Below are positions 18,222 through 27,438 of a stretch of DNA of 64,000 nucleotides, one piece after another. Position 1 is the stretch's first letter. Every line of letters starts with the position of its first letter. This stretch comes from Site-B1 sp963827785 (GTDB lineage: Bacteria; Bacteroidota; Bacteroidia; Flavobacteriales; Flavobacteriaceae), in the NCBI GenBank assembly GCA_963827785.1, contig CAWHCT010000004.1, positions 62,001 through 126,000 on the forward strand, written 5' to 3'. Made by a program: the position numbers and the translations under genes. The notes under the pieces are model-generated. The model saw nothing but the letters and a program-made list of their open reading frames with translations, ran no database searches and was not told the DNA's origin.

Positions 18222-19037
18222 ATGACAGAATTACAGCAAATTATTGAAAAAGCCTGGGAAAATAGAGATCTATTAAAAGATGATAAAACTATTAAAAGTA
18301 TAAGACAAGTAATCAATTTATTAGATTCCGGAAAACTTCGTGTTGCTGAACCAATCTCTGATGGGTGGCAAGTAAATGAGTGGGTGAAAAAAGCTGTTGT
18401 TTTATACTTCCCAATTCAAAAAATGGAAACTATGGAAGCCGGACCACTTGAGTTTCATGATAAAATTCCTTTAAAACGAGGTTATGCTGAAAAAGGGATT
18501 CGTGTTGTTCCTCATGCTGTTGCGAGACATGGAGCTTACATTTCTCCAGGCACTATTTTAATGCCGAGTTATGTAAATATCGGAGCTTACGTAGATGAAG
18601 GAACTATGGTGGATACCTGGGCCACAGTTGGTAGTTGTGCTCAAATTGGAAAACATGTTCATTTGTCAGGTGGTGTTGGAATTGGAGGCGTTTTAGAGCC
18701 CTTACAAGCTGCTCCAGTTATTATTGAAGATGGTGCATTTATAGGGTCTCGATGCATTATTGTTGAAGGTGTACGAGTTGAAAAAGAAGCTGTATTAGGT
18801 GCTAATGTGGTATTGACTATGAGTACAAAAATAATTGATGTTACCGGTGATGAACCTATAGAAAGAAAAGGTCTGGTACCTGCCAGATCGGTTGTAATTC
18901 CGGGAAGTTACACTAAAATATTTCCTGCAGGAGAATATAATGTGCCATGTGCATTAATAATTGGTAAACGTAAAGAAAGCACCAATAAAAAAACATCATT
19001 GAACGATGCCTTAAGGGAATATGATGTAGCAGTTTAA
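18222..19037 (+). CDS. dapD: Tetrahydrodipicolinate N-succinyltransferase
   Basis: DapD adds succinyl to tetrahydrodipicolinate in the lysine and diaminopimelate pathway that feeds peptidoglycan. The start is ATG 18222 (MTELQQII), giving 271 residues. An N-terminal helical domain is followed by the left-handed beta-helix of hexapeptide repeats (for example GAYVDEGTMVDTWATVGSCAQIG) and the C-terminal extension with PAGEYNVPCALIIGKR. The next gene, a Stealth-family protein, begins 19 bp later and may be co-transcribed by chance of position. Confidence 0.97.
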   Translation: MTELQQIIEKAWENRDLLKDDKTIKSIRQVINLLDSGKLRVAEPISDGWQVNEWVKKAVVLYFPIQKMETMEAGPLEFHDKIPLKRGYAEKGIRVVPHAVARHGAYISPGTILMPSYVNIGAYVDEGTMVDTWATVGSCAQIGKHVHLSGGVGIGGVLEPLQAAPVIIEDGAFIGSRCIIVEGVRVEKEAVLGANVVLTMSTKIIDVTGDEPIERKGLVPARSVVIPGSYTKIFPAGEYNVPCALIIGKRKESTNKKTSLNDALREYDVAV

Positions 19038-19056
19038 ATTATCACAAAGAAATAAA

Positions 19057-20034
19057 ATGAATAAATCAGATATTCCAATTGATGCTGTAATAACATGGGT
19101 TGACGCAAGTGATAAAGAGTGGCAAAAAAAAATAAACAAGTATTTAAAAACTAAAATAGATTTTAATAAGAAAAAAGAAAGTGTAAGATATAATTCAATT
19201 GGTGAAATAGATATTGCTATTAAATCAATTATCAAATATGCTTCGTTCGTTAGAAATATTTTTTTAGTTACCGATAATCAGATACCCAAATCATTTAATA
19301 ATTTACGATCCTTAGCAAAGGAAAAGGGAATTAATTTGACGGTTGTAGACCATAAAATCATTTTTAGAGATTTTGAAGATTGTCTTCCATGTTTTAATTC
19401 ATGCTCTATAGGAACAATGCTTTTTAGAATACCCAATCTCTCTGAATATTTTGTTGTTTTTAATGATGATACTTTTTTAATGCGTGAAACTAATAGCCGT
19501 GATTTTTTTATAAATGACTTCCCTATTATAAGAGGTGAATGGAAAAATTTTGATGAAAATCGCATATTCAGAAAAACGTATTATAATTTACTTACAATTT
19601 TAGGAATTCATAAAAAGAAAAATGTTGCTGGCTTTAAAAGATTTCAACAAACCAGTGCTAAATTAGCTGGAACCAAAAAATATCTAAGAAGATTTCACAC
19701 TCCAGTATCTGTTAGAAAATCTACTCTTGTAAATTATTTTAAGACAAATAATATCCTAAAAAATAATGTACAATATAAGTTTAGAAATGAGAGTCAATTT
19801 ATAATATCTTCATTATCAGAACATTTAGAAATAAAAGCAAACACCTTTATTTATAATAAAAATCTGCAGCTTACATACTTTAGATCTTACAAAAGGCCAT
19901 TATTAGTAAAGCTAAAATTAGCGTGGTTTTCTAAAAACACAAAAAAACTATTTATGACTTTTCAAAGTTTAGAGTTAGCGGATGATAAAACGTTAAATTA
20001 CATTATTAACTGGATTGACAATCGAATTAATTAA
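19057..20034 (+). CDS. Stealth-family sugar-phosphate transferase
   Basis: This 325-residue protein shows the Stealth conserved regions: CR1 IDAVITWVDASD near residue 8, CR2 with SIGEIDIAIKSIIKYASFVRN leading to IFLVTDNQIP, and the acidic VVFNDDTFL motif. Stealth proteins transfer sugar-1-phosphate units onto capsule or LPS chains. There is no signal peptide or transmembrane helix. It sits between dapD and a GT2 gene. No other capsule genes are adjacent, so its acceptor is unknown. Confidence 0.9.
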   Translation: MNKSDIPIDAVITWVDASDKEWQKKINKYLKTKIDFNKKKESVRYNSIGEIDIAIKSIIKYASFVRNIFLVTDNQIPKSFNNLRSLAKEKGINLTVVDHKIIFRDFEDCLPCFNSCSIGTMLFRIPNLSEYFVVFNDDTFLMRETNSRDFFINDFPIIRGEWKNFDENRIFRKTYYNLLTILGIHKKKNVAGFKRFQQTSAKLAGTKKYLRRFHTPVSVRKSTLVNYFKTNNILKNNVQYKFRNESQFIISSLSEHLEIKANTFIYNKNLQLTYFRSYKRPLLVKLKLAWFSKNTKKLFMTFQSLELADDKTLNYIINWIDNRIN

Positions 20035-20065
20035 ACACTATAAAGGTTAAATTCTAACTTAAAAA

Positions 20066-20824
20066 ATGATCAAACTTTCAGCTATTATAATAACCTTTAA
20101 CGAAGAGGAGCATATTGAAAAGTGTTTAAGTTCTTTAACAGAAGTTGCCGATGAGATTGTTGTTGTTGATTCATTTTCTTCAGATCAAACAAAAGAAATA
20201 TGCAATCGGTTTAAAGTCACTTTTATTGAACAAAGATTTCTCGGTTACAAGGAACAAAAAAACTTTGCTATAAGTAAAGCTTCCTTTGACTATATATTGT
20301 CGTTAGATGGAGATGAAGCTTTGTCAGAAGAATTAAAACAATCCATATTAAAAACAAAAGAAAACTGGATACATGAAGGTTACTATTGTAATAGATTAAA
20401 TAATTATTGTGGGCAATGGATCAAACATTCTGATTGGTATCCCGACAAAAAACTTAGACTTTTTAAAAAAGATAGCGGTGAATGGAAAGGCATAAATCCT
20501 CATGACACTTATGTACTTAAAGCTAGCTCTAAAACCGGAAAGTTAAAAGGCGATTTATTACACTGGATTTATAAAGATTACAAAGAACATAATTTGAAAA
20601 TTGAAAAGTTTTCAACTATAGCAGCAAAATCTTATTATGAATTGGGAATTAAATCATCTATTTGGAAAATAATTTATCGTCCAACCTGGGCATTTTTTAA
20701 AGCATATTTTTTAAGATTAGGCTTTCTGGATGGTTTGAATGGTTTTGTTATTTGTGTGCAAACCTATAATTTTACCTTCCTAAAGTACATTAAGCTATTT
20801 GAATTATGGAAAACTAAATCTTAA
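20066..20824 (+). CDS. Family 2 glycosyltransferase, WaaE/KdtX-like
   Basis: This 252-residue GT2 starts LSAIIITFNEEEHIEKCLSS and has DEIVVVDSFSSDQT and the nucleotide-binding LSLDGDEALS. These and the C-terminal hydrophobic segment match WaaE-like enzymes that add sugars to the LPS inner core. Its 3' end overlaps by 11 bp with the Kdo-kinase-like gene on the other strand, which supports a shared LPS-core role for the neighbourhood. Confidence 0.92.
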   Translation: MIKLSAIIITFNEEEHIEKCLSSLTEVADEIVVVDSFSSDQTKEICNRFKVTFIEQRFLGYKEQKNFAISKASFDYILSLDGDEALSEELKQSILKTKENWIHEGYYCNRLNNYCGQWIKHSDWYPDKKLRLFKKDSGEWKGINPHDTYVLKASSKTGKLKGDLLHWIYKDYKEHNLKIEKFSTIAAKSYYELGIKSSIWKIIYRPTWAFFKAYFLRLGFLDGLNGFVICVQTYNFTFLKYIKLFELWKTKS

Positions 20825-21575
20825 ATCCTAAATTTTTAAGTCTTTTTTTAATTCGTTTCTTTCTTTCAAATTTACTTCTAAAATGCTCAACAGATTTCCA
20901 CATTAACTCAAATATTTTATTATAGTCTTCACTAATACATTTTGCGTACTCGTCACTCATAATTTCAACCATAAACCTATGCTCTGTTAATCTCGAGAAA
21001 TTTTGAATTCTTTCTTCAAAATTGAGTGATCCAAATTTCATTCTATTTAGATCAACCAGATAAAACTCATAGATGCCATTTCGCTTAATGATAAGTGTAT
21101 TTCCAGGTGAGTGATCCATGAACTGAATACCCTTTTCATGCAATTCATAAGTAAATCTGGTGAATTGTCTTAAAATATTATCATAATCAGGATATTGAAA
21201 ATCTGATGTTAATTCTCTATATGTTAAATCGTATTCCAATTGCTCACTAACGTAATAGCTTTCTTTAAATAATAAGGCTGTATTCTTTTCATAATAGGCA
21301 ATTGGTGCAGGTGTACCAACACCTAGTTCAAGAAGTCTATTAGCATATTCAAATGATCTATGGGCTTTACCTTTTCTAAAAAATCTATAAACAATCTGGT
21401 TAAAGATATTTGGGACTTTAAATGATTTTATATTAAGTTTTAAATCATTAAGTTCAAATATCTTAAGTTTATTTCTTTCATCTTTTAACTGTACACCTAT
21501 TTCATTATAGGATGCAATTAAATGATCAATATCTTTTTGCAGAGGCTTGTATTTGTCTTGAAATACTGTCTTCAT
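20814..21575 (-). CDS. Kdo/heptose kinase-like protein
   Basis: This 253-residue protein matches the lipopolysaccharide-kinase branch of the protein-kinase fold: the catalytic loop MDHSPGNTLI contains the HxxxxN arrangement, and YLVDLNRMKFG replaces the DFG motif. The N-terminal half has the conserved KAHRSFEYANRLLELGVGTPAPI of Kdo kinases. It may phosphorylate Kdo in the LPS core, as one Kdo carries phosphate in many Bacteroidetes. Its end overlaps the WaaE-like gene by 11 bp, tail to tail. Confidence 0.85.
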   Translation of the reverse strand: MKTVFQDKYKPLQKDIDHLIASYNEIGVQLKDERNKLKIFELNDLKLNIKSFKVPNIFNQIVYRFFRKGKAHRSFEYANRLLELGVGTPAPIAYYEKNTALLFKESYYVSEQLEYDLTYRELTSDFQYPDYDNILRQFTRFTYELHEKGIQFMDHSPGNTLIIKRNGIYEFYLVDLNRMKFGSLNFEERIQNFSRLTEHRFMVEIMSDEYAKCISEDYNKIFELMWKSVEHFRSKFERKKRIKKRLKNLGFKI

Positions 21576-21654
21576 TTGGCAATATTACAACATTTTACAA
21601 TTGCATATTATATCTTTTAATTAGTTTATGCAGACACTATAAAATTGTAAACCT

Positions 21655-21662
21655 TAACTTTG
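21655..21662 (+). promoter_or_regulatory. Possible -7 element before the threonylcarbamoyl-AMP synthase gene
   Basis: TAACTTTG matches TAnnTTTG, 28 bp before the ATG at 21691. No good -33 element is seen. Confidence 0.35.
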
Positions 21663-21690
21663 CTTTCTGATTATTAAGACAAAAGTATCT

Positions 21691-22248
21691 ATGATTGATG
21701 AAATTAATAAAACCTTTAATATCTTAAAACAAGGCGGTACAATTTTATATCCTACAGACACGGTTTGGGGAATAGGATGTGATGCTACTAACTATGAAGC
21801 AGTTGAAAAAATATATCGTCTTAAAAGGCGCAAAGAATCCAAATCTATGATCTGTATAGTGAGTGATTTTAAAATGCTTAATCAATACATTGAAGAAGTG
21901 CCTGAAGTTGCGTATGATATTATAAAATATACAACAAAACCAACAACAGTAATTTATGACCGCCCTTTACATGTGGCAGAGAACCTAGTTGCAAGCGATA
22001 ACACTTTGGCTATTAGAGTTATAAGGGAAGGTTTCTGTAATGCTTTAATAAAAAAATTTAAAAAACCTATTGTCTCTACCTCAGCTAATATTAGTGATCA
22101 ACCTACGCCCAAATCTTTCAAAGAAATCTCTGAAGAGATTTTAAAAGGTGTTGACTATGTTGTAAATTTGCACGACAAAAAAAAAGTTGGAAAACCTTCA
22201 TCCATTATTAAGTTAGGCAATGATGGAATTGTTAAAGTGATACGATAG
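21691..22248 (+). CDS. L-threonylcarbamoyladenylate synthase (YrdC/Sua5 family)
   Basis: This enzyme makes the activated threonylcarbamoyl group used for the t6A modification of tRNAs. The motifs GGTILYPTDTVWGIGCDA near residues 15-32, KRRKESKSMICIV, and TSANISDQPTP are characteristic. The 185-residue length is that of the short YrdC form without a Sua5 C-terminal domain. It precedes the CCA-adding enzyme by 37 bp, another tRNA gene. Confidence 0.95.
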   Translation: MIDEINKTFNILKQGGTILYPTDTVWGIGCDATNYEAVEKIYRLKRRKESKSMICIVSDFKMLNQYIEEVPEVAYDIIKYTTKPTTVIYDRPLHVAENLVASDNTLAIRVIREGFCNALIKKFKKPIVSTSANISDQPTPKSFKEISEEILKGVDYVVNLHDKKKVGKPSSIIKLGNDGIVKVIR

Positions 22249-22285
22249 GATTTTGCCTTAGCTATGGCTAAAGTGGACAAAGAAA

Positions 22286-23710
22286 ATGAATTATAAGCAA
22301 GCACTAGAACATTCAATATTCAAAACCATATCCAACTCTGCTGAAGAACTTGGATTAAAAAGTTATGTGATAGGTGGTTTTGTGAGAGATTTTCTTCTTA
22401 ACAGAAGAACTTCAAAAGATATTGATATTGTAGCCGTTGGCAGCGGCATAGAACTTGCCAAACAAGTTTCCAAAAACCTCGCAGGCAACCCTAAAGTCCA
22501 GGTATTTAAAACCTACGGAACTGCCATGCTTCAAAACGATGATATTGAGATAGAGTTTGTTGGGGCACGCAAGGAATCATACAGGGAAGACAGCAGGAAT
22601 CCGATAGTTGAAGATGGCACGCTGGAAGATGACCAAAACCGACGGGATTTCACAATTAATGCACTGGCTTTAGATCTTTCCAAACAAAACTTTGGCGATT
22701 TGCTTGATCCGTTTAATGGCATAAAGGATCTTGAAAATAAAATTATTAGAACACCTTTAGATCCTGAAATTACTTATAGTGATGATCCTTTGCGCATGAT
22801 GCGAGCCATTCGTTTTGCTTCACAACTAAATTTTGAGATCGAACAAAAATCCTTGGATGCAATCACAAAAAATAATGAGCGTATCAAGATTATTACTAGC
22901 GAACGCATAGTTGTTGAACTTAACAAAATTTTAGAAAGTGAAAAGCCTTCTAAAGGATTTCTTTTACTGGAAGAAACCGGCTTATTGTCTCAATTCTTAC
23001 CCGAACTTACTGCTCTAAAGGGAATTGATGAAGTAGAAGGACAAAGACATAAAGATAATTTTTACCACACACTGGAAGTAGTTGATAATATTTCTGAAAA
23101 GACTGATAATATGTGGTTACGCTGGGCTGCTTTATTACATGATATTGGTAAGGCTCCAACAAAAAAGTTTAGTGAAAAAGTAGGCTGGACCTTTCATGGG
23201 CATGAGTTTGAAGGATCCAAAATGGTTTATCAGTTATTTAAGAGGCTTAAAATGCCTTTAAATGAAAAGATGAAATTTGTTCAAAAATTAGTATTGATGA
23301 GTTCAAGACCTATTGCTTTGGCTGAAGATACAGTAACCGATTCGGCTGTGCGAAGATTGATCTTTGATGCAGGTGATTATGTAGACGATCTCATGACTCT
23401 TTGTGAAGCTGATATTACGACAAAAAATAAAAATAGGTTTAAAAAATATCATAACAATTTCAAAATTGTTCGACAGAAAATAATTGAGGTTGAAGAAAGG
23501 GACCATGTTCGTAATTTTCAACCACCTGTTTCCGGTGAAGAAATTATGGAAACTTTTAATCTTATACCATCACGTGAAATTGGAATAATCAAAGAAGCCA
23601 TTAAAGAAGCCATTCTGGACGGGGAAATTCCAAATGAACATGAGGCCGCTTATAATTTAATGCTTGAAAAAGGAAAAATATTAGGATTAAAAAAATATGA
23701 AAAAGGATAA
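22286..23710 (+). CDS. CCA-adding tRNA nucleotidyltransferase with HD domain
   Basis: This enzyme builds or repairs the 3' CCA end of tRNAs. The class II nucleotidyltransferase motifs are GGFVRD at residues 30-35 and DID at 45-47, followed by the RRDFTINALA motif B. A C-terminal HD domain carries LHDIGK. The 474-residue length is normal for the HD-containing form. The stop overlaps the start of ctaA by 14 bp. Confidence 0.96.
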   Translation: MNYKQALEHSIFKTISNSAEELGLKSYVIGGFVRDFLLNRRTSKDIDIVAVGSGIELAKQVSKNLAGNPKVQVFKTYGTAMLQNDDIEIEFVGARKESYREDSRNPIVEDGTLEDDQNRRDFTINALALDLSKQNFGDLLDPFNGIKDLENKIIRTPLDPEITYSDDPLRMMRAIRFASQLNFEIEQKSLDAITKNNERIKIITSERIVVELNKILESEKPSKGFLLLEETGLLSQFLPELTALKGIDEVEGQRHKDNFYHTLEVVDNISEKTDNMWLRWAALLHDIGKAPTKKFSEKVGWTFHGHEFEGSKMVYQLFKRLKMPLNEKMKFVQKLVLMSSRPIALAEDTVTDSAVRRLIFDAGDYVDDLMTLCEADITTKNKNRFKKYHNNFKIVRQKIIEVEERDHVRNFQPPVSGEEIMETFNLIPSREIGIIKEAIKEAILDGEIPNEHEAAYNLMLEKGKILGLKKYEKG

Positions 23711-24716
23711 CAAAAAAGTAATCTATTGGTTACTAATAGGTTGTGTTTTAATTTTTATAATGGTTATTGTTGGAGGAATTACACGTTTAACTCATTCCGG
23801 TCTTTCAATTTCTAATTATAAACTCATTTCGGGTACGATTCCACCAATGAATGAAATTGAATGGCAGGAAGCTTTTGACCTGTATAAACAATATCCGGAA
23901 TATCAAAAGTTAAATACTCATTTTACCTTACAGGATTTTAAGGATATATATTTTTGGGAATGGATACATCGAGTCATTGGCAGATTGATTGGTCTGGTGT
24001 TCATTGTACCTTTCCTGTATTTCCTATTTACCAAACAACTTTCTAAGCCTACAATCAAAAAATCAATATTATTGCTTTTTTTAGGTGGATTTCAAGGATT
24101 TTTGGGCTGGTATATGGTTAAAAGCGGACTCATTGATCGACCGGATGTTAGCCATTACAGGTTAGCAGCTCATTTAACAACTGCCTTTGTTACATTTGCT
24201 TTTACATTTTGGGTTGCATTAGACCTTATTTTTCCTGATAAAAAGGAGATTGATAAAAAGTTCCGAAATTTAGTGCGAGTTGGATTAGTTGTTCTACTGA
24301 TACAAATTATCTATGGTGCCTTTGTTGCCGGATTGGATGCAGGATTCATTCATAATTTCTGGCCGCTTATGAGTGAAGGAAAATGGATTCATGAAACGGT
24401 TTTCATAGAACAGAATCCCATATACAGAAACTTTATTGAAGGAAAAAGCGGAGTTCAATTTGTGCATAGAATACTAGCCTATGTGGTTTGTATATTTGTG
24501 TTTTTAATTTATTACAGGGCAAAAATCATGGGCCAGTTAACTAAATATCAGTTATTTGGGATCAATAGTTTAATGGTCATGGTTTTAATTCAATTCCTGT
24601 TGGGAGTGTTCACCTTAATTTATCAAGTTCCTGTGTGGTTAGGAGTAGCTCATCAAATAGGAGCATTTTTTCTGTTAAGCGCGTTCACCTTAACTCTCCA
24701 CAGATTTAGTAAGTAA
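23697..24716 (+). CDS. ctaA: Heme A synthase (COX15/CtaA)
   Basis: This 339-residue membrane protein hydroxylates heme O to heme A. Signatures include the first-helix GGITRLTHSGLSI, EWIHRVIGRLIG with a heme-binding histidine, HYRLAAHL, and VQFVHRILAYVV plus GVAHQIGAFF near the end. These are the paired histidines of the COX15 type. About eight transmembrane helices are present. Its presence means the cell should also own a heme A-containing oxidase, because the cbb3 enzyme in this window uses only hemes b and c. It overlaps the CCA gene by 14 bp. Confidence 0.95.
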   Translation: MKKDNKKVIYWLLIGCVLIFIMVIVGGITRLTHSGLSISNYKLISGTIPPMNEIEWQEAFDLYKQYPEYQKLNTHFTLQDFKDIYFWEWIHRVIGRLIGLVFIVPFLYFLFTKQLSKPTIKKSILLLFLGGFQGFLGWYMVKSGLIDRPDVSHYRLAAHLTTAFVTFAFTFWVALDLIFPDKKEIDKKFRNLVRVGLVVLLIQIIYGAFVAGLDAGFIHNFWPLMSEGKWIHETVFIEQNPIYRNFIEGKSGVQFVHRILAYVVCIFVFLIYYRAKIMGQLTKYQLFGINSLMVMVLIQFLLGVFTLIYQVPVWLGVAHQIGAFFLLSAFTLTLHRFSK

Positions 24717-24748
24717 TATAAAATTATGTTTATTTTAAATTTCTAACA

Positions 24749-25264
24749 ATGATTTATAGATTTAGAGTAATTCTGGATAATGACACTGAAGAAGATATTT
24801 TCAGAGATCTTGAGATCCGTGAGACAGATTCATTTGAAGATTTGCATAATATAATTGCTCAATCTTTTGGATTTGATGGAACCGAAATGGCTTCATTTTA
24901 TTTGAGTGATGATGAATGGAATCAAGGTGAAGAGATCTCTTTGTTCAATTTAAGTGAAGGCTCATCACCTACTCGTCTAATGTGCGATACTTTTATTAAT
25001 TCTGAAATTCATGAAGCACAGACAAAATTGATCTATGTCTATGACTTCTTTAATATGTGGACATTTTTTGTTGAATTAGCTGAAATAGTTGAAGAAACGG
25101 ATGGTTATGACTATCCAAAATTAATGTACGTTCATGGTCAAATACCGGATAAAGCTCCTGAAAAAAACTTTGAGGCTGAAGAGTTCAATGATTTTGATGA
25201 ATTCAATAATGATTATGATGTAGATGATCTTAACGATTTGGATTTCGATGAAAATTGGAATTGA
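24749..25264 (+). CDS. Plasmid pRiA4b ORF-3-like protein
   Basis: This 171-residue protein shows the pattern of the pRiA4b ORF-3 family: YRFRVILDN, SFEDLHNIIAQSFGFDG, and SFYLSDDEW. It carries a very acidic C-terminal tail from about residue 138. The family is widespread and of unknown function. No mobile-element features lie nearby, so the family name does not imply a plasmid origin here. Confidence 0.85.
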   Translation: MIYRFRVILDNDTEEDIFRDLEIRETDSFEDLHNIIAQSFGFDGTEMASFYLSDDEWNQGEEISLFNLSEGSSPTRLMCDTFINSEIHEAQTKLIYVYDFFNMWTFFVELAEIVEETDGYDYPKLMYVHGQIPDKAPEKNFEAEEFNDFDEFNNDYDVDDLNDLDFDENWN

Positions 25265-25361
25265 TATAGAAGAACAAACCATTGATCCATAATACATTAG
25301 AATTAAGACCTAAGACTTCGATCTTGATTCTATATGCAAAACGATTTAAATATCTTCTTAA

Positions 25362-26420
25362 CTACGAATAATTCTCATTAATATTTTCATAATTACGTTT
25401 CACAAAATCTAAAGCTGTTCTTAAAATTTCTCCCATATTCTTACTTCGCTTAAAATTAACATCATGAGTATATTCATATAATTGGGACTTAAGCAACTTT
25501 ACATATTCACTATTAGAAATAGTATCATGCATCATACAGTTCTCTAATTCAGCAATTCGAACTTCAAAACTTAAAATTCTCTTGGCGATTGCAGATCGCT
25601 CCTCTAACACATATTGATCCATGGATTCCTTATGAATTCTTTCAGAAACCAATTCAACCATTTTAAAATTTTCTTTAAAAAACTGTGGTCTGTAAATATT
25701 AAGCTTGCCTTCATAGCTTTGCTGGTCAAAATCTATAGCCCTGATCTTGTAAACAACCTGATCAAAATCATGAGTTGGAATTATCACATAGTTATAAGAA
25801 CGCATATCACCAAGTAGCCTGATCATGCATCGTTCATTGAATTTAACGAACTCTTTAGCTATTTGTGCTTTTTCAGATTTACTACACTTTGGCAGCATAT
25901 CTTTTATAAACTCATCACCAGGAATTCCAGAAATATGCTCTTCAATCAAGGTGTCTTTATGTACTAAAAAATGAATATTTGACGGCGATAACATATGCTC
26001 TAATTCTAATCCGTAAACTCTGGAGGCATCTGCTTTTTTAATGTAGAAATAAGTGAAATTATCATTCAAAATATTCCTAACCTTGATCCTGAATGGCTTG
26101 GAGTTTCCAAAAGTGCAATAGTCAATGGCATCAACATTTAAAAATGGAATAGTTTTCTCGTTACCATCAGAATGTAAAATGGTATAGATCTTTTTTAAAC
26201 TTAAATCAATTTCTTCACGTTCAAATTCGTTATAATACACTCGTATCCAAAGTGTATCATTCTCATTCTTATCATAAACTACTACAGAACCTTGAAAACG
26301 AAGTAAATCATCATAAAATATTGGAATTCTAACATTTCTATTATATCTGGAAAGATATTGATGTAACTTTTCAGATACAAGATATGATGGTTTTCTTTTA
26401 GAAATTTTTAAGTCTTGCAT
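25362..26420 (-). CDS. Conserved protein with kinase-like motifs
   Basis: I recognise this as a conserved Bacteroidetes protein of unknown function. The start is taken as ATG 26420 (MQDLKISKRKPSYL), giving 352 residues; an in-frame ATG at 26480 adds 20 residues and would leave only 29 bp to the divergent ABC gene. Residues ~165-250 carry motifs that resemble an atypical kinase: EEHISGIPGDEF as a hinge, LLGDMRSYNYVI where a catalytic loop would be, and AIDFDQQSY as a DFD-like metal site. No nucleotide-binding Gly-rich loop is evident, so kinase activity is only a suggestion. No signal peptide is visible. It diverges from the ABC exporter genes. Confidence 0.7.
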   Translation of the reverse strand: MQDLKISKRKPSYLVSEKLHQYLSRYNRNVRIPIFYDDLLRFQGSVVVYDKNENDTLWIRVYYNEFEREEIDLSLKKIYTILHSDGNEKTIPFLNVDAIDYCTFGNSKPFRIKVRNILNDNFTYFYIKKADASRVYGLELEHMLSPSNIHFLVHKDTLIEEHISGIPGDEFIKDMLPKCSKSEKAQIAKEFVKFNERCMIRLLGDMRSYNYVIIPTHDFDQVVYKIRAIDFDQQSYEGKLNIYRPQFFKENFKMVELVSERIHKESMDQYVLEERSAIAKRILSFEVRIAELENCMMHDTISNSEYVKLLKSQLYEYTHDVNFKRSKNMGEILRTALDFVKRNYENINENYS

Positions 26421-26425
26421 AGAGT

Positions 26426-26433
26426 CAAATTTA
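26426..26433 (-). promoter_or_regulatory. Possible -7 element of the kinase-like gene
   Basis: TAAATTTG on the minus strand matches TAnnTTTG exactly, 5 bp before the ATG at 26420. That distance would give an almost leaderless transcript. A TTTG lies upstream but with a long 24-bp spacer. Confidence 0.3.
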
Positions 26434-26509
26434 ATGCTTTTATTTAAAAACTTGTAACAAAATTTTAAGACCTTCGTCATATATTTACTATCAATCAAAA
26501 ATAACATCT

Positions 26510-27406
26510 TTGGAATCAATACTTTCAATCAATCATCTTACTAAAAAATTTGGGTATTTAACTGCTGTCAAAGATCTTACATTCTCAATTAATAAAGGTA
26601 ATGTTTATGGTATCCTTGGGCCAAATGGAAGTGGCAAATCAACCACATTGGGTGTTGTGCTCAACGTAGTTAATAAAACATATGGAGAATTTCATTGGTT
26701 CGATGGTAATGTTAGTACTCATGATGCTTTAAAAAAGGTTGGTGCAATTATAGAACGCCCTAATTTTTATCCTTATATGACTGCTTACCAAAACCTGAAA
26801 TTAGTGTGTAAGATAAAAGGTGTAGAGTTTAGTAAAATTGATGAAAAATTGGAACTTGTTGGATTGTTGGATAGAAAAAACAGCAAATTCAGGACCTTTT
26901 CTTTAGGAATGAAACAACGACTTGCGATTGCTTCTGCCTTACTGAACGATCCGGAAATTCTCATTCTTGATGAACCTACCAATGGTTTGGACCCTCAGGG
27001 TATCCATCAAATAAGAGAATTAATAAAAGAAATTGCAAAAAACGGTACAACCATTCTTTTAGCCTCGCATCTTTTGGATGAAGTGGAAAAAGTTTGTACA
27101 CATGTAGTCGTTCTCAGAAAGGGTGAAAAACTTTATTCTGGTCGAGTTGACGAAATGATATCCAGTCATGGCTTTTTTGAATTGAAATCTAATGATCATG
27201 AAAAATTAATCAACTTTCTAAAGTCAATTGACACAATAGGAATTGTCAAAGAGAAAGAAGGATTAATTACAGCTTTCTTAAATGAGCCTATGGAAGCATC
27301 AGTATTCAATAAATTACTATTAGATAATGGAATTATTCTATCTCATTTGGTTCAAAGGAAGGAAAGCCTGGAAGAACAATTTTTGCATTTGACCAACAAC
27401 AATTAA
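26510..27406 (+). CDS. ABC-2 type exporter, ATP-binding subunit
   Basis: This 298-residue ATPase has Walker A GPNGSGKST, a signature FSLGMKQRLAIASAL, Walker B ILILDEPTNGLDPQG and a switch histidine in LLASHLLDEV. The start is TTG 26510 (MESILSINHLTKKFG), since the homologous N terminus begins right there and no ATG is available. The C-terminal region of about 80 residues follows the pattern of drug- or peptide-exporter ATPases. Its membrane partner begins 32 bp downstream. The transported substrate is not known. Confidence 0.95.
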   Translation: MESILSINHLTKKFGYLTAVKDLTFSINKGNVYGILGPNGSGKSTTLGVVLNVVNKTYGEFHWFDGNVSTHDALKKVGAIIERPNFYPYMTAYQNLKLVCKIKGVEFSKIDEKLELVGLLDRKNSKFRTFSLGMKQRLAIASALLNDPEILILDEPTNGLDPQGIHQIRELIKEIAKNGTTILLASHLLDEVEKVCTHVVVLRKGEKLYSGRVDEMISSHGFFELKSNDHEKLINFLKSIDTIGIVKEKEGLITAFLNEPMEASVFNKLLLDNGIILSHLVQRKESLEEQFLHLTNNN

Positions 27407-27438
27407 ATTAATCAATCAAGAAACAAATCAATCAACAC

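Noticed and set aside
24749..25264. Mobile element suggested by the pRiA4b ORF-3 family name
   Set aside because: No transposase, terminal repeats or target duplication nearby; the family is widespread on chromosomes.
25265..25361. Terminator between convergent genes
   Set aside because: Only a weak 8-bp inverted repeat with a loop of about 60 bases is present.
26423..26480. Upstream start (ATG 26480) for the kinase-like gene
   Set aside because: The conserved N terminus begins at MQDLKISKRKP, and the longer form leaves too little room for the divergent promoter.
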